From Roseivirga sp. UBA6061 (GTDB taxonomy: Bacteria; Bacteroidota; Bacteroidia; Cytophagales; Cyclobacteriaceae), in NCBI GenBank assembly GCA_002427745.1, contig DIYF01000155.1, positions 39,750 to 103,749 of the forward strand: a DNA stretch of 64,000 nucleotides, given 5' to 3'. Below, one piece after another: positions 39,701 through 48,957 of this stretch (its first letter is position 1; every line of letters begins with the position of its first letter). Below the pieces are notes generated by a model that was not told the DNA's origin, ran no database searches, and worked only from the letters and a program-made list of their open reading frames with translations. A program made the translations under genes and the position numbers.

Positions 39701-41238
39701 ATGTCACCCTTATGATCCATACTTTCATAGGTGAAGACATGGCCTCGGTAAAAGAAACCGTCAGAGCGCCATTTTCTCAATATCTCCGTAATGCCACGGG
39801 GCTGATCAAAACCCTGGCCAGGTCAGTCGGGCAGGATCCTGACGCAGAAGATTTTAGCGAAGAGGACCTGTCAGCCATGATTGATTATGCTTTCAATCGC
39901 TATTTCGACACCGCAGCGCTCTTCGGTACGCCTGACTCTTGTCTTTCCATGGTAAACCGCCTGAGCCATATCGGTGTCGATGAAGTTGGTTGTCTGGTTG
40001 ATTTTGGGATTGATCCTGAAACCACCATCAGCGGTTTTGATCGGCTGAATGTGCTCAAAGAACGATATGCCGAACAGCAGTTGCAGGTAGAGGATAAACG
40101 CACGATGGCTGAGCTTATCCGGGACCACAAGGTGAGTCACCTGCAGTGTACACCTTCTGCACTGAAGATATTGTTGATGGAGGCCGATGTTAAAGAATCC
40201 CTGTCATCACTCAGAGAACTGATGATAGGAGGTGAAGCCTTGCCGGCAGATCTGCTGGCTCAGGCTCAGAAGGTCACATCAGCCAACATTCACAATATGT
40301 ATGGTCCGACAGAAACGACCATCTGGTCGACTATGAAGAGCTTCAGCGAGGAAGATACAGCTGTCAGCATTGGTAAACCCATAGCGAATACGCAGATCTG
40401 TTTATTGGATCAAAACCTCAAAGTGGTGCCTGAGGGAGTTCAGGGGGCTATTTACATAGGTGGAGCAGGGGTCACCCGCGGCTATTGGAAACGACCTGAC
40501 CTGACCAATGAAAGGTTTATTGACAATCCATATCGATCTGGTGAAAGAATGTATCATACCGGTGATGTAGGCAGGTGGCTTCCCGATGGTACCATTGAGT
40601 TCCTGGGCAGATCAGATAATCAGGTGAAGATCCGTGGACATCGCATTGAACTGGGAGAAATTGAGACGACACTCAGGTCTGATCCGGCCATCAAAGATGT
40701 AGTAGTACAGGCAGTTCGCAACAAACATGATGACTGGGAACTGGCGGCCTACATGGTCTGCCAGGACGAAATGAGCGTTTCGGAAATTAAATCTGATCTG
40801 GGTGACCGGCTTCCTGCCTATATGATCCCTTCTTATTTCCTGTCGCTGGAGGCTCTGCCGCTGACACCTAATGGGAAGGTAGACAGAAAGAACCTGCCTC
40901 CATTGGAAGGTGCCGCAACGGCCATTGAAACGGAATATGTCGCCCCTCGAAATGAAATAGAGCAGAAGCTGGTGGCAATGTGGAGCGAGGTTTTGGAAAG
41001 GGATGAGGACCTGATTGGCATCCGCGATAACTTTTTTGAATCAGGAGGGCACAGTCTGAATGCTGTCAGGCTTATGGGACTGATAAAGCAGCAATTGGAT
41101 GTGAAAATCGATCTGCAGATGCTGTTCTACAATCCGACTATTGAAGGACTGCACGATGAAATAGAGATCATTTACTGGTCAGGAAGAGAACTGGCGGTTG
41201 CCGCCTCTGATCAAAAGACGACCAGGATCAGAATTTAA
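36730..41238 (+). CDS. NRPS module 5: docking domain, C, Gly-type A interrupted by a monooxygenase, PCP
   Basis: This is a one-module synthetase of 1502 residues. The N-terminal 60 residues have the size and pattern of a TubC-type docking domain, which receives the chain from module 4. The C domain has HHTIGDG (HH 210-211). The A domain begins normally (SGSTG near 686, FDIS of core A4). It is then split by an insert of about 350 residues (about 767-1117) that is a luciferase-like FMN monooxygenase, recognisable by a TPERHFHEFGG segment, LPLHNPIRVAEEW and SFASGW. The A domain resumes with the A5-side sequences GGEALP and YGPTET. The selection residues read DILQMGMIWK, close to published Gly codes. 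The PCP has S1442. I infer loading of Gly and its oxidation on the enzyme, perhaps to alpha-hydroxyglycine, as proposed for interrupted Gly domains in myxothiazol and melithiazol synthases. Confidence 0.93.
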   Translation: MQQIVELIYSLKDKGLKLEVDETGERLKVKGNTKLLTDADKKAIGNSKQDIIQFLQANKNGKVVHETIDRIPEAPDYALSSAQTRLWVLSQFKATSVAYNMPALFYIEGKLDKGFFQQAFEKVIERHEILRTYFRINEAGEVRQHIRTVEELDFKMGYHDWQSLSVSQEHLDAEFRDLAVEPFDLANGPLLRVSLYKIGEARYTLFFNMHHTIGDGGSFEVFLREIMACYEALTEGKEISLPSLPLQYKDYAAWQKKQLEGSKLEEHRGFWLDQFSGEIPVLELPTKQARPAVMTYNGAAVSGRFDNDITSGLNQLTRSEGGTLFMGLLAGMKALFYRYTGQEDIVIGSPTAGRDHVDLQGQIGPYINILALRTQFSGEESFLELFREVKNRTLNAYKHQVYPFDELVTHLNLSRDASRAALFDIMLILHNQSERSSRFEQAGMSLQPADLVQTTSKFDMSFNFTELDGELAYTVEYNADLYSHRQMERMMGHLETLLASVVENSHQPLRDIVYLEPAEEQRLLVDFNDTKTDYPEDKTIIDLFEAQVAQSPDAVAVVFGSTELSYAKLNGRANQRAKELLEAGTKRGDLVGLYMERSEHMLAAMLGILKSGAAYVPLDPAYPTERIAYVIEDAEINTILTDRRLSHKLSDFKGQILVADNTLVCESVGVDIGLNSSDLAYVIYTSGSTGKPKGVLVEHGNVVNFFTGMNQEIDRSASDNTLLAVTTMSFDISVLELLWTLSNGFKVVIQPTQQLKTGTESEIEISTKKMDFSLFYFASEVDQHDKYRLLIEGAKFGDKNGFSAIWTPERHFHEFGGIYPNPAVAGAAIATITENIHIRSGSCVLPLHNPIRVAEEWSVVDNLSNGRVGLSFASGWVLNDFLAFAPETFETRHKALYEGIEKVKDLWRGGSIELENPTGPNASVEIHPKPLQKELPIWVTAAGNPETFRSAGKMGANLLTHLLGQTIEELETKIKVYREAWKAAGHEGEGHVTLMIHTFIGEDMASVKETVRAPFSQYLRNATGLIKTLARSVGQDPDAEDFSEEDLSAMIDYAFNRYFDTAALFGTPDSCLSMVNRLSHIGVDEVGCLVDFGIDPETTISGFDRLNVLKERYAEQQLQVEDKRTMAELIRDHKVSHLQCTPSALKILLMEADVKESLSSLRELMIGGEALPADLLAQAQKVTSANIHNMYGPTETTIWSTMKSFSEEDTAVSIGKPIANTQICLLDQNLKVVPEGVQGAIYIGGAGVTRGYWKRPDLTNERFIDNPYRSGERMYHTGDVGRWLPDGTIEFLGRSDNQVKIRGHRIELGEIETTLRSDPAIKDVVVQAVRNKHDDWELAAYMVCQDEMSVSEIKSDLGDRLPAYMIPSYFLSLEALPLTPNGKVDRKNLPPLEGAATAIETEYVAPRNEIEQKLVAMWSEVLERDEDLIGIRDNFFESGGHSLNAVRLMGLIKQQLDVKIDLQMLFYNPTIEGLHDEIEIIYWSGRELAVAASDQKTTRIRI

Positions 41239-41286
41239 GAGACATAGCTGAAAAGAAGATAAACATATCAATTCATTGAAGTATCC

Positions 41287-44200
41287 ATGAGGGAATTAAT
41301 CAGTAAGCTAAAGAAACTACAGGTCTCCGTTCAGGTGGTAGATAATGCCCTGGATATAGAAGCTCCGGAAGGTGTTTTGACAGAGGCACTACTGGACGAA
41401 ATCAGGGCAAACAAGCAGGAGCTCATTGATTTTATCAGGCTGTATCAGCGCAGGAACGATAGCTCTGGTACCATCAGCAAGATTGCTGAACAAGCCAGTT
41501 ACGCTTTATCTGCTCCCCAAAAGAGAATCTGGATACTCAGCCAGTTTGAGGCAGTGAATGTGGCTTACAATATGCCGGGTGCCTATGAATTCAGCGGTCC
41601 GTTGGACCCCGGGTTACTTTCATCGGCTTTTGATCAGGTAATCGACCGGCATGATACCCTGCGTACTGTTTTCAGAGAAGATGAAACCGGAGAAATCAGG
41701 CAGTTTGTACAAAGTCCGGAAGAAACGGGGTTCAGCATCTCATTTCAGGACCTTCAACATGAAACAGATCCAATGGCAATCCTGCCGGGATTGCTTAAGG
41801 ACCTGACCATCCAGCCTTTTGACCTGAAGAACGGCCCGATGCTCAGTGCTACGCTTTTTAAGCTGGGAACTGAAAAGCACATGTTCTTCTTTAATATGCA
41901 CCATATCATCAGCGATGGCTGGTCCATGGGAGTTTTGCTGAATGAGCTGGTAGTCTGTTATAATGCGGCTCTCTCCGGCAATTCCCCCGAACTGCCTGAG
42001 CTTCGCATTCAGTACAAAGACTATGCAAGCTGGCAGTGGGATCAACTCACGGGAGGGAAGCTTGAAAGCCATAAATCCTACTGGCTCAATCAGTTTGCCG
42101 ATGATATTCCACTTTTAGAGATTCCATCAGACAAAGTACGTCCGCCACTTAAGACCAATAATGGCGCTATGGTCAATGGCATACTGGGGGCTGAAATAGT
42201 GGACAAACTCTCCCGCCTTATCAGAGCAGAAGGAGGCACCCTTTTTATGGGACTCCTCGCTGGAGTAAAGGCATTACTCTATCGTTACAGTGGTCAGGAA
42301 GACATTGTGATAGGGAGCCCGGTTGCCGGCCGTGACGATCTTGAACTACAGCATCAGATAGGCTTTTATATCAATACACTGGCTTTAAGAACTCAGTTTT
42401 CCGGCCAGGCGGATTTCCTTGATCTCTATAGAAAGGTGCGCGATGTAGCCCTGGCAGGTTTTGAGCACCAGGTATATCCCTTTGATGAGTTGGTAGACGA
42501 ACTTGACCTGAAACGCGACCTCAGCCGTTCGGCCCTTTTTGATGTCATGGTGGCTATTCAGAACAATGAAGATGAAGCCCGGAAACTGAAGCTTGGAGAT
42601 GTGGAGATCTCACAATATCAGACCGGCCATATCACCAGCAAGTTCGATCTGATCTTCAACTTCTCAGAGGTTAAAGATGAACTGCATTATACCATTGAGT
42701 ATAACACCGACATTTACTCAGAGGCCCAAATAGTCCGGATGAGGACGCATTTTGAGAACCTGATGGCCTTTGTCATTAAAGACGCTGAGGTACCACTGGA
42801 CAAAATTGATTTTCTAAGTCAGGAAGAAAAGGCGGTAATCAGCGACTACAATCGTACGGAGGTCTGTTATCCGGAAGGCAATCTCCTTTATGAGCCCTTC
42901 GTACAGCAGGTAAGCAGAACACCCGACCACACGGCACTGGTTTTCGATGGCCGGAAGATGAGCTATCGCGAGCTGTATGAAAAGGCCTCCAGACTTGCCA
43001 ACTATTTGCAGAAACTGGGAGATCAGCTCAACCAACCGATTCCGATCATTTCAGGTAAGGGGCCCGGGCAGATTTGGGGAGTGCTCGGGATTCTGATGGC
43101 CGGAGCCCACTATATTCCGGTGAAAGGGAGCTTACCCAAAGCCCGTATCAACGAGTTAATTACTCAGACGGAGGCTGCTGTAGTATTAGCTGAAGCGAAA
43201 TACCTGGATAAGGTAGAGAGCAGGGATGGCCTGGAAACGGTCTTATTGAAAGAGGACACTTTTCGGCAGGAAGCTGTGGAACATGAGTCTCCAAAAGCGG
43301 CTGAGACGGATCTGGCTTATATCATCTTTACCTCAGGTTCTACCGGTAAGCCCAAAGGGGTGATGATTGATCACAGAGGAGCTGTCAATACGCTGTATGA
43401 CATGAATGCCCGGTTTAATGTGACGGAGAAAGATCGCGTATTCGGCATTTCTGACCTGAATTTTGACCTGTCTGTTTACGATATCTTCGGAGTTTTTGCC
43501 TGTGGAGCTACTTTGGTGATTCCCAAAGAAGATGAAGTACAGGATGCCGACATCTGGCTCGATTATATCGAGAAAGAACAGATTACTATCTGGAATTCAG
43601 TACCTCAACTGGTCAACTTACTGGTAGATGCCCAGTACGCCAAAGCCGGAACCCCACTGGCGCATATCAGACTCTATCTTATGAGCGGAGACTGGATTCC
43701 GGTAGGCTTACCTGACAAGATCAGAGAAGTGAGGGATGATGCGGACGTGATCAGCCTGGGAGGCGCTACAGAAGGCAGTATCTGGTCCATTCATTATCCC
43801 ATAGGAGAGGTAGACCCGAACTGGAAGAGCATACCCTATGGTTTTCCATTGGGCAATCAGGAAATGCATGTCCTCAATGGAGCCCTGGAACCCTGCCCTT
43901 ATAATATTCCCGGAGATATCTACATCGGAGGGAAAGGGGTGGCCAAAGGCTATTACAAAGACCTGGAGAAGACCAGTGCCAGCTTTATGAAGCATCCGGT
44001 ACAGGGTACAGCCCTTTATCGTACAGGCGATCAGGGAGCCTTTCATCCGGATGGTTATATCAACTTCTTAGGTCGACTGGATGGGCAGGTGAAGATTCGT
44101 GGATACCGGATAGAACTGGGTGAGATTGAAAGCACTTTACAGAAACACCCGGCTATCGATACCTGTATAATTTCAACCACGCCACTCACAGGTAAAGACC

Positions 44201-47200
44201 GTGATTTGGTGGCTTATATGGTCAGTAAGGACGTTTTGAGTACTGCGGAGCTGGTCGATTATCTGGGTGAATTTCTGCCCGATTATATGGTGCCCACCTA
44301 CTTTGTTCAGCTTGACCAGCTACCCCTTACAGCCAATGGTAAGGTAGATAAGAAGGCTTTGCCGGACCCTGCCAGTACAGGACTGTCAGCAGAAAGAGAG
44401 TTTGTTCCTGCTGTAACAGATACCCAAAAGCAACTGGTGACTATCTGGTCTGAGATACTAAGCGTTGATGCACAGCTTTTAGGCATTGAAGATAACTTCT
44501 TTGAGCTGGGAGGTCATAGCCTCAGAGTGACACAGCTCAGGGGGCATCTGAGTAAGACCTTTGGGGTTGATTTCAAGATCAACGAGCTCTTTACACTTGT
44601 CACGATTCACGATCAGGCGGATTTCATCGATCAGGCTGTTCAGACGAAACATATAAGTATTCCCGTGATTGAACCGGCTGATTACTACCTGCTGTCCTCA
44701 GCACAAAGAAGGCTCTGGGTACTTAGTCAGTTTGAAGCAACCAATATTGCTTACAACATTCCGGCAACTTTCGAGATCTGGGGGAACGCAGATCGCAGAA
44801 TGCTGCAAGAAGCATTTAGCAAGCTGATCCAACGTCATGAGATACTCAGAACGGTTTTTAATACCCGGGAAGATGGTGAGGTATACCAGTTTATCATTGA
44901 TCCGGAAGAGGTTGATTTCGAAATAGGTTATGAGGACTTAAGCACCGAGACAGATATCAATAGTGCCTTGGAAGAGGCTTTGACTACTTCCTCTGTTCAG
45001 CCTTTTGATCTGGCGACAGGGCCTTTGCTCAGAGCCTCGCTGTATCAGGTTGATACGGACAGGCAGGTACTATTCTTTACCATGCACCACATCATAGGAG
45101 ATGGCTGGTCGCTGGAGGTACTGCTCAGTGAGTTGCTGGCTTACTATACCGCGCTTAAGACCGGTGAAGATCCGGAACTGAAACCTCTGTCAATTCAGTA
45201 TAAGGACTATGCTGCCTGGCAAAGAAGTCAGATGGAAGGGGAGTTGCTGGAACAGCATAAAGGTTACTGGCTCAATCAGTTTTCCGGACAAATTCCTGTG
45301 CTGGAGCTACCGGCAGACTTTAGCAGGCCTTCCGTGCAAACTCATACGGGGGGTGCTGTCAATGGGGTCATATCAGCTGACACTACTTCAAAATTTCAGG
45401 ACCTGATGAATGCCAGTGGCAGTACACTGTTCATGGGGCTTCTGGCGGCAATGAATGCACTTTTCTATCGCTACACCGGACAGGAAGACATCATCATTGG
45501 CAGTCCCGTGGCAGGCCGTGATCATGCCGACCTGGATGAGCAAATCGGACTGTATATCGGTATGTTGGCCTTAAGGTCTCGTTTTGAAGCGAATGATTCC
45601 TTCACAACCCTGCTCGATAAAGTAAAAACAGTGACCCTTGATGCCTATGATCACCAGGCATATCCCTTTGATGAGCTGGTAGCAGAGCTTGACCTGAAGC
45701 GTGATACAAGTCGTTCCGCACTGTTCGATGTAGTGCTCATTCTTCATAACAACAGCAAAAAAACCGAAAGTCTCGACCTGGCCGGAGTACCGATGAAGGT
45801 CTTCGATCTCGATCAGACTACAAGCAAGTTCGATATGACTTTCAATTTCACCGAGATTGATGAGGGACTTGAATATACTATAGAGTACAACGGTGATATA
45901 TACAGTGCCTCCCAAATGGAGCGTATGGCGCTTCACCTCGACCAGTTACTGTCATCAGTTGCGGAGCAGAGTGAGTTGGCTATCAGAGACATGGCCTATC
46001 TGAACCACAAGGAAGAAAGACAGCTACTTACTGGTTTCAATGATACCAAAACCGATTATCCGGCAGATGATACGATTGTAAGCTTGTTTGAGAGCCAGGT
46101 AAAAGTCACACCTGAGAACATAGCTCTGGTCTTTCAAAATACAGAATGGACCTATGCAGAACTGGATGAGAAAGCCAATCAACTGGCTCATGAGCTGATC
46201 AGAACAGGAACTCAGAAAGGTGATCTGGTAGGGATTTACACAGAGCGCTCTGCCTATATGCTGGCCGCTATGTTAGGTGTAATGAAGGCCGGAGCTGCCT
46301 ATGTGCCCTTAGACCCTGCTTATCCTCAGGACAGGATTGCTTTTGTGATTGAGGATGCTGAGATCAAAACCATGCTCGTGCAGAGAAAAGTAGCTCGTAA
46401 GCTACCTGATTTTAATGGTAAGACTATAGTTATTGATCAGCATTTTGATACCCCGGCTGAGTCTGTTGATGTCGCACTATCGGCTAATGACCTGGCCTAT
46501 GCGATTTATACCTCCGGTTCTACAGGAAAGCCCAAAGGGGTACTGGTAGAACACGGTAATGTGGTCAATTTCTTCACAGGTATGGATCAGGAGATTGGCA
46601 AAGAGGAGCAAGGCAATTCTCTGCTGGCCGTCACGACCATGTCTTTTGACATATCTGTCCTTGAATTGCTTTGGACGCTTTCCAATGGTTTTAAAGTGGT
46701 GATTCAGCCTACACAGCACTTCACCACGGTTAGTGCGGGAGAGCAGGTGGAAGTGTCTACCAAAAAGATGGATTTCAGCCTCTTCTACTTTGCCAGTGAA
46801 GTTGACCCGGATAACAAGTACAAACTATTGATCGAAGGAGCCAGATTCGGAGATAAAAACGGTTTCTCAGCCATCTGGACTCCTGAACGTCACTTCCATG
46901 AATTCGGAGGCATTTATCCTAACCCGGCTGTAACCGGGGCCGCTATTGCCACGATCACTGAAAACATTCAAATCAGGTCCGGTAGCTGTGTGCTGCCTTT
47001 GCATAACCCCATTCGGGTGGCAGAAGAGTGGTCTGTTGTAGATAACCTGTCCAATGGACGTGTAGGGCTTTCTTTTGCTTCCGGTTGGGTGATGAATGAT
47101 TTTCTGGCCTTCTCACCGGGAACCTACGAAAAGCGGCATAAGGTGCTTTATGAAGGGATTGAAACCGTGAAAGACTTGTGGAAAGGGGGAAGCATTGAAT

Positions 47201-48957
47201 TAGAGAATCCCACCGGGCCCAATGCGAGTGTGGAAATTCATCCCAAGCCATTGCAAAAAGAACTGCCCATCTGGGTGACTGCTGCTGGCAATCCTGAAAC
47301 TTTCAGGTCAGCCGGAAAACTCGGTGCCAATCTGCTTACCCATTTGCTGGGGCAGACGGTGCAAGAGCTGCGCGATAAGATTGAGGTTTACCGGGAGGCC
47401 TGGAAAGAGGCAGGGCATCCGGGAGAGGGCCATGTCACATTGATGATCCACACATTTATTGAAAAGGACGTGGCCGTGGTAAAAGAGAAAGTGAGAGCTC
47501 CTTTCACTGAATACCTGCGCAATTCCTGGGGGCTTTTGCGAAGCCTGGGCAAATCCATCGGGCAGGATGTAGATGATGAGAACTTCAAAGAGGCTGATCT
47601 GGAATCACTGCTCGATCATGCATTTAATCGGTATTTCGATTCTGCAGCCCTTTTCGGCACGCCTGATTCCTGCCTGAACATGGTCAACAAGCTGAGCAAT
47701 ATCGGAGTGGATGAGCTGGGTTGTCTGGTAGATTTTGGCCTGGATGCTGATACTACCATGAATGGTTTTCATCACCTCAATGACCTGAAAAAGCTTTATG
47801 AAGAACAGGCCATTGAGGATGGCGAAGAGCTGCTGGTAACCGAGCTGATCAGCAAGCATCAGATTACTCATTTGCAGTGTACCCCTTCTGCACTCAAAAT
47901 GATGTTGATGGAGCCTGATGCCCACAGACAAATGCAATCTATATCAGAACTGATGATCGGAGGGGAAGCACTGCCGGCAGACCTGGTGACAGAAGTGCAG
48001 AATCGCCTACAGGCCTCGGTGCATAATATGTATGGCCCTACAGAAACTACCATCTGGTCGACAACGAAGCATTTGAAGAAAGGCGACAGGGTAACCATTG
48101 GCAAGCCCATTGCCAATACGCAAATCCGCATTCTGGACAAGCACCTGAATCTGGTACCAATAGGCGTGACCGGAGATCTGTATATCGGAGGAGCGGGGGT
48201 GACCCGAGGCTATCTGAAGCGACCTGAACTGACGGATGAACGATTTATTAGCAGCCCTTTCAATGAGCAGGAACGTCTGTACAAAACAGGAGATCTGGCC
48301 AAATGGCTGCCGGGTGGCGATATAGAATTCCTCGGAAGAGGCGATGATCAGGTGAAAATCAGAGGTCACCGCATTGAGTTGGGAGAAATTGAAGCCGCAC
48401 TCAGGACCAACCCTGTGATTAAAGATGCTGTGGTACATACCACCACCAATGCTATGGGAGATGATGAGCTGGCAGCTTATCTCATTAGCGAACAGGAACT
48501 CAATGTGACCGAACTCAGAAGCTTGCTGGCACAACAGCTGCCAACCTATATGGTACCCGGCCATTTTGTTCAATTGGATGAATTCCCTTTGACTCCGAAT
48601 GGTAAAGTAAATAAAAGAGCCTTACCGGATGTAGGTGAGAGCCTTGGTGTACAAACCGAGTATGTCGCACCCCGAACTCATGATGAGGAGAGACTGGCAG
48701 AAGCCTGGTCAGAACTGCTGGAGGTTGACAAAGACTCTATTGGCATTCACCACAATTTCTTCGAGCTGGGAGGCCAAAGCCTTTCAGCTATTCGCTTAAT
48801 GGGAATTGTGAATCAGGAACTGAATATCAGAATACCGCTGTCGCTGATCTTCGAGAATCCCACCATCTATGAGTTTGTCACCTGGCTTAAAATGCACAGA
48901 CATACCAGCGACCCTGAAGAATCTTCTGAGTTTATGGAAATGGAGGAGATTATATAA
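41287..48957 (+). CDS. NRPS modules 6 and 7: Cys module followed by a second monooxygenase-interrupted Gly module
   Basis: The 2556-residue protein starts with a TubC-type docking domain (about 1-55). Module 6 has C (HH 205-206), A (SGSTG near 683) and PCP (S1078). Its selection residues read DLYNLSLIWK, identical to the classical Cys code. Module 7 has C (HH about 1267-1268), an A domain (SGSTG near 1743) interrupted at about 1825-2175 by the same type of luciferase-like monooxygenase as in module 5, and PCP (S2498). Its selection residues read DILQMGMIWK, identical to module 5. The two interrupted A domains are very similar throughout but differ at many synonymous positions, so the duplication is not recent. 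The C domain before the Cys module is an ordinary HHxxxDG condensation domain and not a heterocyclase, so the Cys should stay open-chain. The stop overlaps the next start by one base (TAATG). Confidence 0.93.
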   Translation: MRELISKLKKLQVSVQVVDNALDIEAPEGVLTEALLDEIRANKQELIDFIRLYQRRNDSSGTISKIAEQASYALSAPQKRIWILSQFEAVNVAYNMPGAYEFSGPLDPGLLSSAFDQVIDRHDTLRTVFREDETGEIRQFVQSPEETGFSISFQDLQHETDPMAILPGLLKDLTIQPFDLKNGPMLSATLFKLGTEKHMFFFNMHHIISDGWSMGVLLNELVVCYNAALSGNSPELPELRIQYKDYASWQWDQLTGGKLESHKSYWLNQFADDIPLLEIPSDKVRPPLKTNNGAMVNGILGAEIVDKLSRLIRAEGGTLFMGLLAGVKALLYRYSGQEDIVIGSPVAGRDDLELQHQIGFYINTLALRTQFSGQADFLDLYRKVRDVALAGFEHQVYPFDELVDELDLKRDLSRSALFDVMVAIQNNEDEARKLKLGDVEISQYQTGHITSKFDLIFNFSEVKDELHYTIEYNTDIYSEAQIVRMRTHFENLMAFVIKDAEVPLDKIDFLSQEEKAVISDYNRTEVCYPEGNLLYEPFVQQVSRTPDHTALVFDGRKMSYRELYEKASRLANYLQKLGDQLNQPIPIISGKGPGQIWGVLGILMAGAHYIPVKGSLPKARINELITQTEAAVVLAEAKYLDKVESRDGLETVLLKEDTFRQEAVEHESPKAAETDLAYIIFTSGSTGKPKGVMIDHRGAVNTLYDMNARFNVTEKDRVFGISDLNFDLSVYDIFGVFACGATLVIPKEDEVQDADIWLDYIEKEQITIWNSVPQLVNLLVDAQYAKAGTPLAHIRLYLMSGDWIPVGLPDKIREVRDDADVISLGGATEGSIWSIHYPIGEVDPNWKSIPYGFPLGNQEMHVLNGALEPCPYNIPGDIYIGGKGVAKGYYKDLEKTSASFMKHPVQGTALYRTGDQGAFHPDGYINFLGRLDGQVKIRGYRIELGEIESTLQKHPAIDTCIISTTPLTGKDRDLVAYMVSKDVLSTAELVDYLGEFLPDYMVPTYFVQLDQLPLTANGKVDKKALPDPASTGLSAEREFVPAVTDTQKQLVTIWSEILSVDAQLLGIEDNFFELGGHSLRVTQLRGHLSKTFGVDFKINELFTLVTIHDQADFIDQAVQTKHISIPVIEPADYYLLSSAQRRLWVLSQFEATNIAYNIPATFEIWGNADRRMLQEAFSKLIQRHEILRTVFNTREDGEVYQFIIDPEEVDFEIGYEDLSTETDINSALEEALTTSSVQPFDLATGPLLRASLYQVDTDRQVLFFTMHHIIGDGWSLEVLLSELLAYYTALKTGEDPELKPLSIQYKDYAAWQRSQMEGELLEQHKGYWLNQFSGQIPVLELPADFSRPSVQTHTGGAVNGVISADTTSKFQDLMNASGSTLFMGLLAAMNALFYRYTGQEDIIIGSPVAGRDHADLDEQIGLYIGMLALRSRFEANDSFTTLLDKVKTVTLDAYDHQAYPFDELVAELDLKRDTSRSALFDVVLILHNNSKKTESLDLAGVPMKVFDLDQTTSKFDMTFNFTEIDEGLEYTIEYNGDIYSASQMERMALHLDQLLSSVAEQSELAIRDMAYLNHKEERQLLTGFNDTKTDYPADDTIVSLFESQVKVTPENIALVFQNTEWTYAELDEKANQLAHELIRTGTQKGDLVGIYTERSAYMLAAMLGVMKAGAAYVPLDPAYPQDRIAFVIEDAEIKTMLVQRKVARKLPDFNGKTIVIDQHFDTPAESVDVALSANDLAYAIYTSGSTGKPKGVLVEHGNVVNFFTGMDQEIGKEEQGNSLLAVTTMSFDISVLELLWTLSNGFKVVIQPTQHFTTVSAGEQVEVSTKKMDFSLFYFASEVDPDNKYKLLIEGARFGDKNGFSAIWTPERHFHEFGGIYPNPAVTGAAIATITENIQIRSGSCVLPLHNPIRVAEEWSVVDNLSNGRVGLSFASGWVMNDFLAFSPGTYEKRHKVLYEGIETVKDLWKGGSIELENPTGPNASVEIHPKPLQKELPIWVTAAGNPETFRSAGKLGANLLTHLLGQTVQELRDKIEVYREAWKEAGHPGEGHVTLMIHTFIEKDVAVVKEKVRAPFTEYLRNSWGLLRSLGKSIGQDVDDENFKEADLESLLDHAFNRYFDSAALFGTPDSCLNMVNKLSNIGVDELGCLVDFGLDADTTMNGFHHLNDLKKLYEEQAIEDGEELLVTELISKHQITHLQCTPSALKMMLMEPDAHRQMQSISELMIGGEALPADLVTEVQNRLQASVHNMYGPTETTIWSTTKHLKKGDRVTIGKPIANTQIRILDKHLNLVPIGVTGDLYIGGAGVTRGYLKRPELTDERFISSPFNEQERLYKTGDLAKWLPGGDIEFLGRGDDQVKIRGHRIELGEIEAALRTNPVIKDAVVHTTTNAMGDDELAAYLISEQELNVTELRSLLAQQLPTYMVPGHFVQLDEFPLTPNGKVNKRALPDVGESLGVQTEYVAPRTHDEERLAEAWSELLEVDKDSIGIHHNFFELGGQSLSAIRLMGIVNQELNIRIPLSLIFENPTIYEFVTWLKMHRHTSDPEESSEFMEMEEII

